64,000 nt of DNA, from positions 415,098 through 479,097 of the forward strand of contig OX621164.1 in assembly GCA_951640195.1 (NCBI GenBank), written 5' to 3'. The notes beneath the pieces were generated by a model. The model was not told the DNA's origin. It did not search any database and saw only the letters and a program-made list of their open reading frames with translations. Positions 35,480-47,757 of this stretch are shown one piece after another. Both the position numbers and the translations under genes were made by a program. The DNA comes from Porpolomopsis calyptriformis (lineage: Eukaryota > Basidiomycota > Agaricomycetes > Agaricales > Hygrophoraceae). Each line of letters begins with the position of its first letter. Position 1 is the first letter of the stretch.

Positions 35480-36290
35480 TAGGTATACTTTTCCTCAACT
35501 CTCCAGTAGATATCACCTTCTCTAACCACACATCCAGAAGGGAGGCGCAAGGAATACCCAACATTTGGGAACAGCATGCAGTCCCTAGGTCGCGCCATTA
35601 TAAACTGGGGGTTGAAGCAGGTGTCCATCTGGGTCAAACCAGTGGTAACGGTTGTCCAACTCCTGGGCACGTTGCAACCAAGTTTCAGCTATCCTTCTAC
35701 ACATCACTGCATTCTCCTCCAGGTCAAGGATCCTTTCATACTTGGCATCCATCATCGAGCGGTAGCTGTTCCAGGCAGTATAGAGTCAGTCAGCAATGCG
35801 ATGGATGCAGTGCGAGATGGGGTCTTCGGGGATAGTGGGGGTGGTGATCTTGGATTCATCCTGGTCCGGTATAACCATCAAAAGTTGGCGCCTAACTTGG
35901 TACGCCTCCAGCCAATCTTCGAGTTGATTCTTCTTGTCATCAAAGTTGCTGTCCTTGTCGAACATGTACCAGTGATGGTTGTAGTTGAGTTCACATTGAT
36001 GTGCTCCAGAAATGAAAGGGATATAGGTCTTAGGGCACCCAGATAGGTGCTCGACCTTGGCAAAGGGGAGCCCTCGGTAGTTCCGGTTTCGTCCCAGCTT
36101 GTCAATAGTATTGGTATGTCACTTTGGCTTCTTGAACCATCAGGTAACCAAGATGCTGTCAGATGAGGAAGAGGAGGAAGAGGAATCAGGAGGAAGGTTG
36201 GAGGTAGAAGCAGTGGGGTTCCCTTAGGGTGGACACCTCCCAGTTAACTTGCAGGCGTAAAGAACTTGGTGGGGCATTTTGTGCTTCTTT
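35480..36290 (-). pseudogene. Extra ORF of E3 between pol and 3' LTR, unknown function
   Basis: On the minus strand, after the chromodomain, a coding-like frame with about five stops reads SSSSS-rich, then RGLPFAKVEHLSGCPKTYIP, CELNYNHHWYMFDKDSNFDD, LEDWLEAYQVRRQLL, PEDPISHCIHRIAD, LYTAWNSYRSMMDAKYERIL, ETWLQRAQELDNRYHWFDPD and GLHAVPKCWVFLAPP. The composition is that of a real protein (Trp, Tyr and His rich, helix-like), not random sequence. I recall similar hypothetical proteins in mushroom genomes but no named domain. It occupies the place where env or accessory genes sit in other Ty3/Gypsy elements, but no signal peptide or membrane span is visible. Confidence 0.55.
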
Positions 36291-36399
36291 TGATGATTGT
36301 CGGGAAGGGGAAGTCCTTATAATCATTGGAGATTGAAAAAGAGAAAAAGAGATTCAACAATCGTGATATCAGTAGTATTCGTGAAAGAGAGTTAAGTCG

Positions 36400-39300
36400 C
36401 CACTTGAATAGACTTTTCATAATTCATCAAGACATCTTTTGCATGCTTGAGGTTCTATCATGGTTCCTAGGTGGCTACCTCTATTGGGTAGCCTTTCCAC
36501 TTGATTAGATATTGTCAGTTTCATTTTCCTGGGGTGTGATTCAGAATATGTTCCACTTCATACTCGGGTTCCCCTTTAATCATGTCCAGAGGTGGTTGGA
36601 GGTTATCATCTTCCTCAATGGGGGGATGGAGATCGGGATTATCCTCTAGAGCTTTGAGTAGTAAAATGTGAAACACAGGGTGGATCCTCCATGACAGTGG
36701 TAGCTTTAGTCGGTAAGCCACAGGTGATACTTGTTTTAGAATCATAAAAGGTCCGAGCTGGCGGACATCCAGTTTCTTTGCTGGCCGGCCAGTTTTCAAA
36801 TTCTTGGCATCAAGCCAGACCCTTTGTCCTTCATAAAATGTGGGTTCCTTTTGACATTTTCAATCGGCATAGAGCTTCATTGAATTAGTAGTCTTTTGAA
36901 GAGATTCTTCAGCATTCTCTCTAGCTCTAGTAAGCTGCACATAAAACTCATTGGCATTGGGATTTGAAGTTTGGGTTGGAACTGATAAGGGGGTGTGAGG
37001 GTGTCAGCCATATTCAAGCTAGAAGGGGGATTAGTGAGTGGAGGAATGTTCTCAGTTGTTATAAGCAAACTCCGCCGGAGCTAACCAATCTTTCCAATCA
37101 TCTTGCATGAAGTTAGTGTAGAGCTGTACATACTGCTCTAACTCTTGATTGGTTTGTTCGGTTTGTCCATCTGTTTGGGGGTGATAGGCGGTAGAAAACC
37201 TAGAAGTGGTTCCTAGGAGTTCCTTCAATGATGTAGCAAATTTCAATGAGAATTGGGTTCCTCGATCAGTAATGATCTTCTCTGGCCATCCATGGTGCTT
37301 CCAGACATGTTCTTGAAACAGCGCAGCAGTTCCTTTAGCAGACAGGTTTCTAGTTTTTGGGATGAAGTGAGCCTGTTTGGTGAATCTATCCACCACAACT
37401 AGGATAGCATCAAATCCTTTTGAATTAGGGAGTTCCATGATTAGATCAGCAGTGATCTGTTGCCATGGTTTAGTAGGAGGGGGTAACAGTTGGAGAAGTC
37501 CAGTGGGTTTCTGTGGATAAACCTTGGTCTGTTGACAAGCAAGACAGGACTTCACGTAATTGGTGATATCTTGTGGGGCACCTTCCCATGTGTAGTTACA
37601 GAGGAGCAGTTCCTTCATCTTCTCAATACCAGGATAGCCACCAGTGGGTGTGTCGTGGGTCAATCAAATAATTTCCATGCGCAAAGATACATCCTTTGGC
37701 ACAACTATACAATCTCCAGCATTGCGCACAATGCCATCTACGTGGGTGTATCCGGAAGAGGGATCCTCAATTTTGGCCATGATCTTGAGGGGTAGGGGGG
37801 AATGAAAGCAAAGCTTGGATAAAAAGTTGGGGGATGATAAACTGATAATTGCATTAATGAAAAGTGCATTGACAAAAAGTTCTTTTGGCAGAAGGACCTT
37901 GTCCTCCACCTCCTCATAAGACTCTGGGTAATGATCTGGACGTTTGGAGAGTCCATCAGCCTTATTCTTGATCCTAGGCTGGTAGCTGATTCTGAACCAA
38001 AAATAAGCTAAAAACTCAGACCATCTAGCCTGGCGTCTAGAGAGTTGATGGCTGGCCATGAAGTATTGGAGGGACTGGTTGTCAGTCTTGATCATAATAG
38101 GCTGTGGTGTCCCTTGTAGGAGGTATCTCCATTCATTCAAGGCAGATATGATGGCTAAAAGCTCTTGGTCATGGGTGGGGTAATTCCATTCAGCTAGGAG
38201 GAGGGTCTTGGAGTAGAAGCCAATGGGGTGCTAATCTTCTTCATCATTCTCCTTCTGGGTTAGCACTGCACCCAGTGCAACACCAGAGGCATCTGTCTCC
38301 AGAAGGTAAGGAAGATCTGGTTTTGGAGTTCTTAAAATGGGAGCAGAGGTAAGTGCATTCTTGAGGGTATCAAAAGCACGTTGTTGCCTAGGGGTCCAAA
38401 TCCATTCTTGATCCTTTCATAGGAGCTCATTGAGAGGATGAGCAATTAGGGAGTAATCCTTGATAAACCTTCGCCAAAAGTTGGCAGTGCCAAGGAAGGA
38501 TTGGAGATCTTGTTTCTTCTGGGGGATAGGCCAGGTTCTGATCACCTCAACCTTCTTAGGGTTAATGGCAATATGGCCTTTAGAGATCATCATTCCCAGA
38601 TAAATCACTTCCTTTTTCTCGAACTGGCACTTGACAGGTTTGCAGGACAGTTGGTTCTTCTCCATGATCTCAAGAGTTCATTCCGTCCAGTAGGTGAGTT
38701 CAGTAAGGTCCTTTCCCATGATCAAGATATCATCAATATAGATGTGGACCTGTTTGGAATGGATAACCTCTTTGAAGAGAATGTCGATCATTCATTGAAA
38801 GGAGGCAGGCAAGTTTTGCATTCCAAAGAACATAACGGTGGGCTCGAACAGCCCTCATTGAGTGTTGAAGGCTCCTTTCCATTTGTCTCCTTCTTTGATA
38901 TGAATATTGTTAAAGCCCCATCGGATATCCATGACTGTGAACAATTCTGCTTCTGACAACTTGGTCTGTTGAATAATCTCAGAGATGAGAGGTAAGGGAT
39001 AGGTGTCTGGGATTATGTGAGCATTCAGATAGCGATAGTCTTGGATTGGATGCAGTCCAGCGTCCTGTCCTTAGGTATTAACTTCTTCACCTTTGGGAGC
39101 AAAGAAGAATGAGGCAGCTTGTTTGGAATTTGATCATTGTATTTGTCCACTTGCAAGTTGTTCTTCCAGGAATTCATTCAGCTTTCCCTGTTCATACTCA
39201 GTGAGTTTGTACACCTTTCCAATCTTGGGTCTAAAGGTAGGTTCGAGATCGATCGCATGGTCAAATTCTGGTCATCGTGGGGGAAGTTCATCAAAGGTAG

Positions 39301-39960
39301 TCTTCATAAACACCTTCCAGTGCCTCCAGTATTTCTTCGGCACATACTTCTTCATATCTTCCTCCACAGTAGTGGGTCTTGCATGGTCTCCCAGTGAGAC
39401 CAATCTGATAATCTTGGCGTAGGAGTCACCATTCAATGTAGAGCCTACTCGCGACACTATCACTCCAGCCTGAGAAGTCTTGGTTGGGGCCACAGTCTGA
39501 TGTGAAGTCAGTGTTCCAGCCTTCTAGTCAACCAGGGGATCATTACGTTTGAGCCACAGGTAGCTAAGGATAACCTGTATCATATCTCCTAAATTTGTCA
39601 CTTCTAAATGGGTTCATTCCCTAGGAAAATCTGGCATCTCCATCCACAGGTCTATAGCATATTCAATGGGACCTCCTTGGTTGTCTGTCCCATCTGCATT
39701 CCGCATAGGGATTGGTCCTTCCAATCAATAAAAACAGATATCGCATTCCTGCACGAAGTTCTAGTTTATAAAGCATCCAGAGGTGCCAGAGTCTATCAAT
39801 GCACTGGCAGCAATTCATCTACCAGTGTCTGTGGTTTCCAACCATAGGGGTATGGTTAAAGCTTCTTCACTTGAATCAAGTGCACCAAGAATTTGAGAAA
39901 TAGATTGCATAGGGGTAGTGGTACACATAGAAAAGGAGTCTGCAACACACGAGCTATTGT
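36400..39960 (-). pseudogene. E3 pol (protease to chromodomain)
   Basis: Protease: SGTSGCFIN-like site near 39790. RT at 38417-39493: EFDHAIDLEPTFRPKIGKVY, DYRYLNAHIIPDTYPLPLIS, MDIRWGFNNIHIKEGDKWKG and an intact YIDD. RNase H/connection at 37664-38400 (LLETDASGVALGAVLTQKEN). The integrase is the best preserved part: 37052-37663 is one open frame with a HTGGYPG-like finger, CLACQQTK, and D, D, E of the core present (ADLIMELP, ITDRGTQF, DGQTEQTNQELEQY). The chromodomain (QYLIKWKGYPIEVAT) is near 36500. Stops in the RT replace Arg or Trp codons of relatives (before GLFEPTVMFF and before MIDILF). Confidence 0.87.
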
Positions 39961-39969
39961 CCGGACTGT

Positions 39970-41445
39970 TCAAAAACCCTGTTTCTCCAAAGCTCTCTTC
40001 AGCTCTTCTTTCCTCTTAGGCTCCCAGTTGATGATACCACACTTCTCAAAGTCTTGACGAGAATCTTCATTGGAGTTGACCTCCTTAATTGAGGCTGAGG
40101 TCTCCAGAACTCGAACATTTCTTCCTTGACCAGGTTTCTTTCCTCCACAACCTCTAGCTGCTGGGGTGAAGGAGCAGCTTCTAGAACCAGAAGTACTCAT
40201 CCTAGGAGCATTGGGACAAGAACTGGCAAAGTGGCCAAATTGTCCACAGTTGAAACATGCTCCTGTGGGAATTCCTCCTAGTGAAGCAGGCTTCTCTTCT
40301 TGTTTGATTCTGGGGGCAGCAGGGTTGGAATAGGTGGAGGGACCAGCAGGTGGTCCTTGTTGGTAGGGGGTGTTGGTGATGCGAGTGTTGTGAGTCTGGG
40401 GCTTAGAAGACGTTCTAGCTAGAAATTCTCGATGTCGCCTATCAGGTTCAGTAGCATGAGACTGCCATTCAAAGAGGGTGGTGGGTTAACAATCTGAAAG
40501 GTAGATCTGTTGCAAAAGGGAGGGGTTGAGTCTGTCTTTATACAAAGTTGTCAAAGCTTCTTATCTGTATCCAGTATCATGGGCCCATTGATTGAAATTA
40601 ATGTTGTACTCCTCTGCGCTCTTGTTGAACTGCTTGACGTCCTTGATCTTCAGTTGAGCAGTTGACTTGGGGTCCAAGTCTCCAAAGTCTCAGGCAAGGG
40701 CTTGTTCAAAGACAGCCCAATCAGCACCAACCCAATTCAACATTGTGTAAGCATCTACTTGACACTCAGCCCATAGTTCTGCATTTCCTCTGATCATATA
40801 TGACAAGGCATAGATAATCTTGTTGGCCTCTGAGATTCCTGGTTGTCCCAAATGGTTCAGCTTCACTTGACGCAGGAAGTTGCGAAGCTTGGTGGGGTCA
40901 CTAGAGAATTTGTCAGGAGGGTTCATCTTGATCTTGGCGGGGGCAGGGGCAGGGGCAGGGGCAGTGGCAGGGACAGGGGCAGGGGCAGGGACAGGTTGGG
41001 GGAATACTGGGGGTGCTTGGAAGGGTTGGGGAAATGGCCTAAGAGGGGCAGGGGGTTGGGGGCCTATGAGGTTGGCTATCAATACTTAGAGTTGTTGTTC
41101 GATTCTATGACTTGCTTGTGCTTGGTCTTGTTGGACCTGCAGCAATTGCTGATAATCCTGCTTCATGATCTTGAAGGCTACACATGGATCTTCTTCTTCA
41201 TCCTCATCATTGTCCTCAGCTTGACCTTTCCCTTTTGAGTGAGAGGGACCCACTTGTTCTTCTTCTTCTTCTTCTTCTTGGGCAGGGTCAACCATCTTAT
41301 CATCATGGAAGGGAGCTGGGACAGGAGGGAGAGAGCCTTCCTGGGAGGGAGGGATAGCAGGGTGAGGGATAGTGGATGATGAACAAGTCAAAACCATTGG
41401 TGGAATGGTGGCAGTTGGATATTGGGGGGCTTGACAGGAATACAA
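39970..41445 (-). pseudogene. E3 gag
   Basis: The N-terminus is Pro-rich with a Glu run (41253-41280) and a PAPAPAP repeat (40937-40995, GGGGCA hexamers). The capsid-like block lies at 40690-40930 (NPPDKFSSDPTKLRNFLRQV, IIYALSYMIRGNAELWAE). The zinc knuckle CFNCGQFGHFASSC is at about 40215-40260 and intact. Four stops break the frame (near 41084, 40690, 40560 and 40487). Confidence 0.83.
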
Positions 41446-41577
41446 GGGGAGAGAGCAAGCCTAATTGATGTTGATGTCTGGGGGGTGAAAGTGATCTGGT
41501 GGGTGAAGACCTTCAGCATTGGCCAGACAGAGTAAAGGTTGTATAGTGTGGAGTGAGCAAGAAGGAAGTCTGTTTCT

Positions 41578-41936
41578 TGTTAGATAGCAGTCTAGGGTTG
41601 ATCGCAAGGTTTTACTTCAGGCTCTGGGTGTAGAGTTTTAAAGGGCTAGCAGACTACTGATTGGGGTGTTAATGAAAGAAACAGACTTATCCTAAGTCTA
41701 TCTACTGCTAGCTTTATATACTAGCTAAGTATGTGTCATACTGACTACGTGTGAGTTGTAACGACTATGGATGAGTCATGTAGATAAGGAGAGTGATAGT
41801 AGACTAAATATAGATATGGCTTGGTCACCTTCTATTACTAAGCAGAGCTTGGGTGGCTAAGCGGTTATTGATGTAAACTGTCTGATGTAAATAGGAATAG
41901 ATAAGCAAAGGAAAAAGAAAAAATATATCTCTGACA
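41578..41936 (-). repeat. E3 5' LTR
   Basis: 359 bp, nearly identical to 34370-34728, so E3 inserted comparatively late. Confidence 0.93.
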
Positions 41937-41941
41937 AGATG

Positions 41942-42676
41942 TAGCTTGTCATCCAGGTCTTCTCCATCATCAGTGAGACTTATTTCAGTCTGGACAGTGC
42001 ACTTTTTGAGCATACTCAGATGGTGCATTTTGAAGAGGTTTTCTGGGAGGAGGATTTAATCCACATTATCCAAGGATAGAGGGAGACAGTCATGTCGTTG
42101 TGATAGTCCATCAGCTTTGTTGGTCTTCCCAGAGTGGTGCTCAATGGTGAAGTCAAATTGGGAAAGGAAGGTGGCCCATTGTACTTGTTGGCGGGATAAG
42201 TTTTAGTTGGTCATGAAGTACTTAAGTGCGATATTATCAGATTGGACTATAACTTTGTGTTTGGCACCTTCCAGATAGTGCTACCATTCTTCAAACGCAT
42301 CTATAATTGCTAGTAACTCTTTGTCATGGATAGGGTAATTCCACTCAGGGGGTGTCATAGTTCGGGAATAGTAAGCAGTTAGATACCATAGTCCATTACC
42401 ATGTTGTTGCAACAGGATTGCACCTAGAGCAAAGTCTGAAGCATCAGTCTCAACCTTATAAGGGAGATCTGGATCAGGGGCCCAAAGGATCAGAGCAGTA
42501 GTGATCGCATTCTTGAGTTTCCTAAAGGAGTCTTCTTCTTGATCAGTCCAGGTCCAGGGTACATCCTTTCATGTCAGGTTATGAAGGGGTCGAGCAATGG
42601 TGGAAAAGTCTCTGATAAAGCGTCAATATTCATTCAAGGTCCCTAGAAAGGCTTGAACATCTTTGACTTTTCTCGG
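41942..42676 (-). pseudogene. E2 RNase H remnant
   Basis: Between E3 and E4 the minus strand continues E2: KVKDVQAFLGTLNEY, FIRDFSTIARPLH, YKVETDASDFALGAILLQQH, WNYPIHDKELLAIIDAFEEW, VQWATFLSQFDFTIEHH. Stops replace Trp at several places. Confidence 0.8.
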
Positions 42677-42681
42677 GGTTA

Positions 42682-42936
42682 TATTAGGTCCGAAGTTTCG
42701 GAGTTGAATTCAGAGATTGGAGTTGGATAAACAATGGGACTTAGTCGATATTCTGTCTACAGATACAGGAAAAAATGCAGTACTTATATACCTGCTAGAT
42801 AATTATATCTGAGACATAGTGACGACAGAGGACGTCATAAGTAGGAAACATGTGAAAAGTACAGAGTGTTCGGAGTTGTTGGAGTAATCAGAGTTCATCA
42901 GAATTCATTGGAGTTCATTGGAACTAGGATGTAACA
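42682..42936 (-). repeat. E4 3' LTR
   Basis: 255 bp. The terminal TG is changed to TA. It ends GGATGTAACA. Confidence 0.92.
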
Positions 42937-43063
42937 GTATCTCCCTCTTAAGGGCAAGCCCTTGAGACTGCATATTGGACTTGACCATATTTGGTAATAA
43001 CCAAGAAATTGGAGTTTCAGAATGTGGCGGATTTCGGAGAATCGTCGGAGTTTGAAATTGGAA

Positions 43064-43073
43064 CATATATAAT
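43064..43073 (+). promoter_or_regulatory. TATA box of the antisense ORF in E4
   Basis: CATATATAAT lies 33-42 bp upstream of the ATG at 43106 on the plus strand, the expected place for a TATA box of a short-leader transcript. Confidence 0.45.
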
Positions 43074-43105
43074 AAGGTCTGGTGGACCACCCTTCTCCAT
43101 TAACA

Positions 43106-43847
43106 ATGCCCACTCACAACGAGATCCAAGCCTAACTCGCACAGCTGCAAGTCCAGCTCGAAAATGAAGAATGATGAGAATGCAAGGAAGCGGAGGAGGC
43201 CCGGAGGGCAGAGGAAGAGTGCCAGTTGGCAGAGGAACAACAGGCAGCCAGAAAGGCGGCCAAAGCTGCAAAAAGGGAGGCAGCAAGGAGGGCGAAGGAG
43301 GCAGCTCGAATAGCAGAGATGGCGGCGGAGGAAAGATCAGGGCAAGAGGCCTTGATCAGGAGGCCATAAGTAATTTCTTTTTTATCCGCTTTATTCCAGA
43401 GTTGACTGGAGTTCATTTAGGAGGGCTCCATGTGAGCCTTGCATCAAGAAAGGGAGTGTAGAGGGGTGTGTGTGGCCGACCAGACAGGGGAAGGCCTGGA
43501 GTTGTACCACCTGCTAACAGGTAAAGGCCAAATGCTGGGTTGGGGAAGAACCAGCAAAAAGGAAATGTGTCTGGAGTACCACAGAGGAACTGGAGCACAG
43601 TGGAAAAAGGTGACGAGGAAATGCGGAGTCATCAGAGATAGCAAATTTGAGGGAGGAGTTGCAAGGAGTTTGGGGGGAAATGAGGAGGATGAGAATGGAG
43701 ATGAAAAGAATGAGGGAGTCCATGGAGAGGACTGAGGAGTTGTTAGATGGGGATTACAAGGATAGTGGAGAAAGCGGAGAAAGTTTGGAGGTGTTGGAGG
43801 AGGAAATGCCCATAAGGGATGTAGAAATAGTCCCTTCAATGGAATAG
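43106..43847 (+). pseudogene. Antisense Zn-cluster/coiled-coil ORF inside E4
   Basis: This ORF runs opposite to pol. From ATG 43106 an Ala/Glu-rich coiled coil (EEARRAEEE, KAAKAAKREAARR) continues to about 43365. A probable intron (to the CCAG at 43400) then leads to a frame with PCEPC, CVWPTRQGKAWSCTTC and VKAKC, that is C-X2-C-X8-C-X11-C-X2-C-X6-C. That pattern resembles Zn2Cys6-like clusters of basidiomycete proteins. A second Glu/Met/Arg-rich coiled coil (LREELQGVWGEMRRMRM) and an acidic end with stop at 43845 follow. At least five in-frame stops (TAA, TGA, TGA, TAA, TGA) show decay. A DNA-binding regulator carried as cargo is one reading; function is unknown. Confidence 0.55.
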
Positions 43848-43889
43848 ATAATGATTTTTTTGAATTGAAGAAAAGAATAAATAAGAGTG

Positions 43890-46800
43890 AAAGAAATCAA
43901 TAGTCAGGTCCAGGTTTTTCCGGGTAAGTGGAGTGGAACTCTGAAACAAGTTCCGAAGCATGTCCTAGCTCAGTAGCAAGGATCCATGAGGTTTCTTCAT
44001 CAGTACCTTCATAGCCTTCCCAATGAACCAAATACAATAATTTGCATAAGTGACGCCTATTATCAAATTTTGAGTCTAGGATTTTGGAGATCTCAAACTC
44101 TGGTTCTCTGTCTATGATTACCAGAGGAGGGGGAGGTTGTACTCAGTTCAGAATCGTATTTGGTGAGGCTGGTTCCAACTGTGATACATGAAAGACAGGA
44201 TGGATAGCTTTCATGGAACTAGGCAAATGAAGAGTATAGGAATGGGTTCCAACTCGGGCAATGACCTTGAAAGGACCTAAGTTCTTCTCCAAGAGTTTCT
44301 TGGAGGGTCTGGTAGTTTGGAAAAACTTAGCCTTTATAAAGGCTTGAGTTCCTATTTCAAAATCAGGGGCTGGAATGCGCTTTAAGTTAGCGTAGTGCTG
44401 ATAACACTTTTGAGCTTCAGAGATGGTATTTCAGAGTTCGGAGTGGAGTTCATCCAAATCAACAGCTAGTTCTCTAGCTCGAACGGAAGTAAGATCACGC
44501 TCAGGGTGTACTGAAATATTTGGATGATAACCCTTATTGGCGAAAAAAGGGGATATCCCAGTAGTAGCATTCAGAGTATTGTTATACGCGAATTCTGCAA
44601 TAGCCAGGAGATGGGACTAGTTGTCCTGTTGATAGTTACAATACATCCATAGGTATTGCTCCAAGGTTTGATTAACTCGTTTGGTTTGTCTGTCACCTTC
44701 CGGATGATACCCAGAGGTAAAATGGAGACGCATGTCAAGGACTTTACCCAATGACCGGAAAAAGTGGGAGACAAATTCTGAGCCCCAATCACAGGTGACA
44801 TGTGAGGGAACTCCATGTTTGGAGAATACATGGACAAGGAAAAGTTGAGCGAGTTGAGGAGCAGTGATGGTGTCGAAGGTTGGTATGAAAATAGCTTGTT
44901 TGGAGAATTGATCAACAACAACAAGAATAGCGGAGAATTCATCGGAGTTAGGGAGTTGCTTGATGAAATCCATGGAGATGGAATTCCAAGGCTTCTCCGG
45001 AATTGGGAGTTGCTTGAGCAAACTATAAGGTCGATGGCAAGGGATTTTGGACCTAGCGCACATAGTACAGGAGTTACAGTAGTCCTTTACAAAGGTCTGG
45101 AGTTCTAGCCATGTGTATTCTCATTGGATCAATTCAAGTGTTTTGTTTTGACCAAAATGACCAGCAATTGGATGATCATGTTTCATACGCAAAATTTGAA
45201 GTTATAAGTTATCTACGTCGGGCACATAGATATGACCATCGTGACAAAGGAAACTGGAAGTGTCAATAGTCCATCGGAGATCGGAGTTGGTATCGGAGTT
45301 GGCATTGGAGTTGGACTCCGCAACCTTCAGGTGCTCCATAGCCACTGGATCATTATGAAGCGAATTCCGAATTTTCAAGTGGAGGGAGTCTACATCCATA
45401 ATGAATGCAGCCTTTAACACTGGATCCAATAAGGATAAAGCTCATAGGGATGAAGCCAGTTGCTCTGAGGTAAAAACTGGTTGGAGGTTCTGAGGATTGA
45501 TACTAGCATAGTTGCTATCTCCCTCTTTAGGGTTGATGTCATATCAACACGTTAAGAAGTCTGGTTTTGCTCCGAGTTTTCTGGGGCAAAAACAAATGAT
45601 GAGATTAAAGCCCAATAAAAATTCAGACCAATGAGCTTGACATCGTGACAGGAGTTTGGTTGTAGAAAAATATACCAAATTCTTGTGATCAGTGACAACG
45701 TTGACTGGGTCAGAAGAGCCTTCAAGGTAATGTCACCAGTTGCAAAAACTATCGTGAATAGCTAATAGCTCCTTGTCATGAATATCATAATTCAACTCTG
45801 GCAGAGTTAAAGTCCGAGAGTAGAATGCAATGGGATGCAATGATTCATCCTCAGTGTAAGTTGATAAGATGCCTGCTATAGCGTAATTGGAGGCATCTGT
45901 TTCTACCACCAGATGGGATCCCAGAGTGAAGTTGACAAGAACTGGAGTGGAAGTGAAGGCCTGCTTCAGGGATTTAAATGCGAATTTGCATTGAGTATTG
46001 AAATTCCATGGAATGTTTTTCTGGGTCAGTCACATAAGCGGAGATACCAATCCCGAGTAGTTGTTAATAAAACGCCTATAGAAATTTCCAAAACCTAAGA
46101 ACAACTGGACATCTTTGATTTTCCATGGTTCTGGCCAATCCAGGATAATTTGAACTTTGGCAGGGTCCATGGTAATTCCATCAGGGGAAAGGATAAATCC
46201 AAGGTATTCAATTGTATTTTGATGAAAGAAACATTTCTCCAGTTTTCCAAAAAGACTGTTAAGTTGGAGTCTTTGGAGTACCTCGCGGAGATGTCTCTGG
46301 TGATCCTCAATGTTATCCGAGTAGACAAGGATATCATCAAGATATACTACAACAGAGATATCAGAGAGGTTGGAGAAAATCTCATTCATAAAACATTGAA
46401 ATGTTGATGGGGCATTGCATAGACCTAAGGGCATAACCAAGAATTCAAAAGCACCATACCTGGTATGGAAAGTGGTTTTCCATTCATCCCCTTCCGTGAT
46501 TCATACATTGAAGTATCCAATTCACAAATCAATTTTGGTGTAGATATGACCTTTGCTGGCACAGTCTAGGAGATCAGAGATGAGCGGAAGTGGGTAACGA
46601 TCTTTCTTGGTGATTTTATTGATGCCTCGATAGTCCATGCATAAATGTAAGGAACCATCTTTCTTGCAGATGAAAACAATCAGAGCACCACCCAGAGATC
46701 CGGAGGGATGTGTCCAACCTTTTCTAAGGTGCTTATCCAAGAATATATGAAGGGCTTCTTGTTCTGCAACAGAAAGAGAATAGATGCGTCCCAGTGGAGG

Positions 46801-47757
46801 TGTCGTACCTTCCTCTAGATCAATATGGTGATCACTATAACGATGAGGAGGAAGACATTTAGATTTTCCTTCACTGAAAATATCAGCATAGTTATAATAC
46901 TCTGGAGGAACTTTCGCATAAAATGCAGGGTCCAGAGGAACATTGGAGATCTCGACAGAGTGCACTTTTGAAATATCAGCAGCTTGAAGAACAAATGACT
47001 GAGATCCTTCTTGCTTGCTAGCATGTACAAATGCAGCTGCCGAAATAATGGACACATGAGGAAGTGAAGTCGGAGTTGGAGTCGGAGCTAGAGGGTCAAG
47101 CGGAGTTGCCTTGGAGGGCATAGGTGTCGACGATGAAGATGAATACATCAGTTTTGGTGTCCCAAATGAAATACTGCTTGTAACCCAGTCAATCAACAGA
47201 TTGTAGTAGGTAAGCTAGTTGAATCCAAGAACAGCAGAACATGATGCATCCAATGGAGTGACCAAAAACTCAATATCTAGAGTTTGTCCAGACAGAAATT
47301 GGACAGGAAGGATAACTCCTGCATCAATGGTTCTCCCTTGAGATCCATCAAATAATCGGAGTTGCTTTGGAGGAAGCGGAGATGTTTTGAGCTTGTTTCG
47401 ATAGACAAAGTCAAAGTCCAAGAAACAATGTGTGGATCCTGAATCGATAAGAGTCAGAATAGATAATAAATCAATAAATAAAGTGATCAAAAAAGAATCA
47501 GAGCAAGGAATGGAAGTGTTGAGCTTTACAATAGAAGACGCAGGAACAGTTTCAATGCAGTCCACATTCTGCATCTCATGCGGACTGCCTCCTATTTTTC
47601 TGGAGCAACCGGAGGGGTGCTCAGAATAGGAGTAGGGGATTCCTGAGTGGGTGGTTCGGCAACAGTAGTGGCACATCCAGAAGCCTTCTTTGAAGCAGAG
47701 GAACCAGACTTTGGACATTCCTTTGCTATATGACCTGGGGATCCACAAAACATACAC
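43890..47757 (-). pseudogene. E4 pol
   Basis: Protease: SGSTHCFLDFDFVYR (about 47405-47450). RT: 46030-47196, with AKVPPEYYNYADIFSEG, GSLHLCMDYRGINKITKKD, MPLGLCNAPSTFQCFMNEIF and an intact YLDDILVYSDN. RNase H at 45490-45990 (LHPIAFYSRTLTLPELNYDI). The integrase core is at 44617-45063 (SMDFIKQLPNS, VTCDWGSEFV), but its catalytic Glu is Lys (DRQTKRVNQ). The tail has LGPFKVIARVGTHSYTLHL and a clear chromodomain near 43910-44100 (LYLVHWEGYEGTDEETSWI). Stops occur near 46509, 46029 and 44625. Confidence 0.87.

Larger units (their letters stand above)
34370..41936 (-). mobile_element. Full-length Ty3/Gypsy element E3, TSD AGATG
   Basis: 7567 bp, with 359-bp LTRs (34370-34728 and 41578-41936) and perfect AGATG duplications (34365-34369, 41937-41941). 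The order on the minus strand is gag, protease, RT, RNase H, integrase, chromodomain, then an extra ORF and the 3' LTR. A 579-bp solo LTR sits in its 3' part. Confidence 0.93.

Noticed and set aside
40937..41280. Repetitive GGGGCA and CTT runs as a satellite
   Set aside because: They are the coding repeats for Pro-Ala and Glu runs in E3 gag.
43429..43847. Minus-strand open frames in the 3' part of E4 as pol sequence
   Set aside because: They do not match integrase or chromodomain, which end at about 43900; the plus-strand frame has the recognisable cysteine motif and coiled coils.
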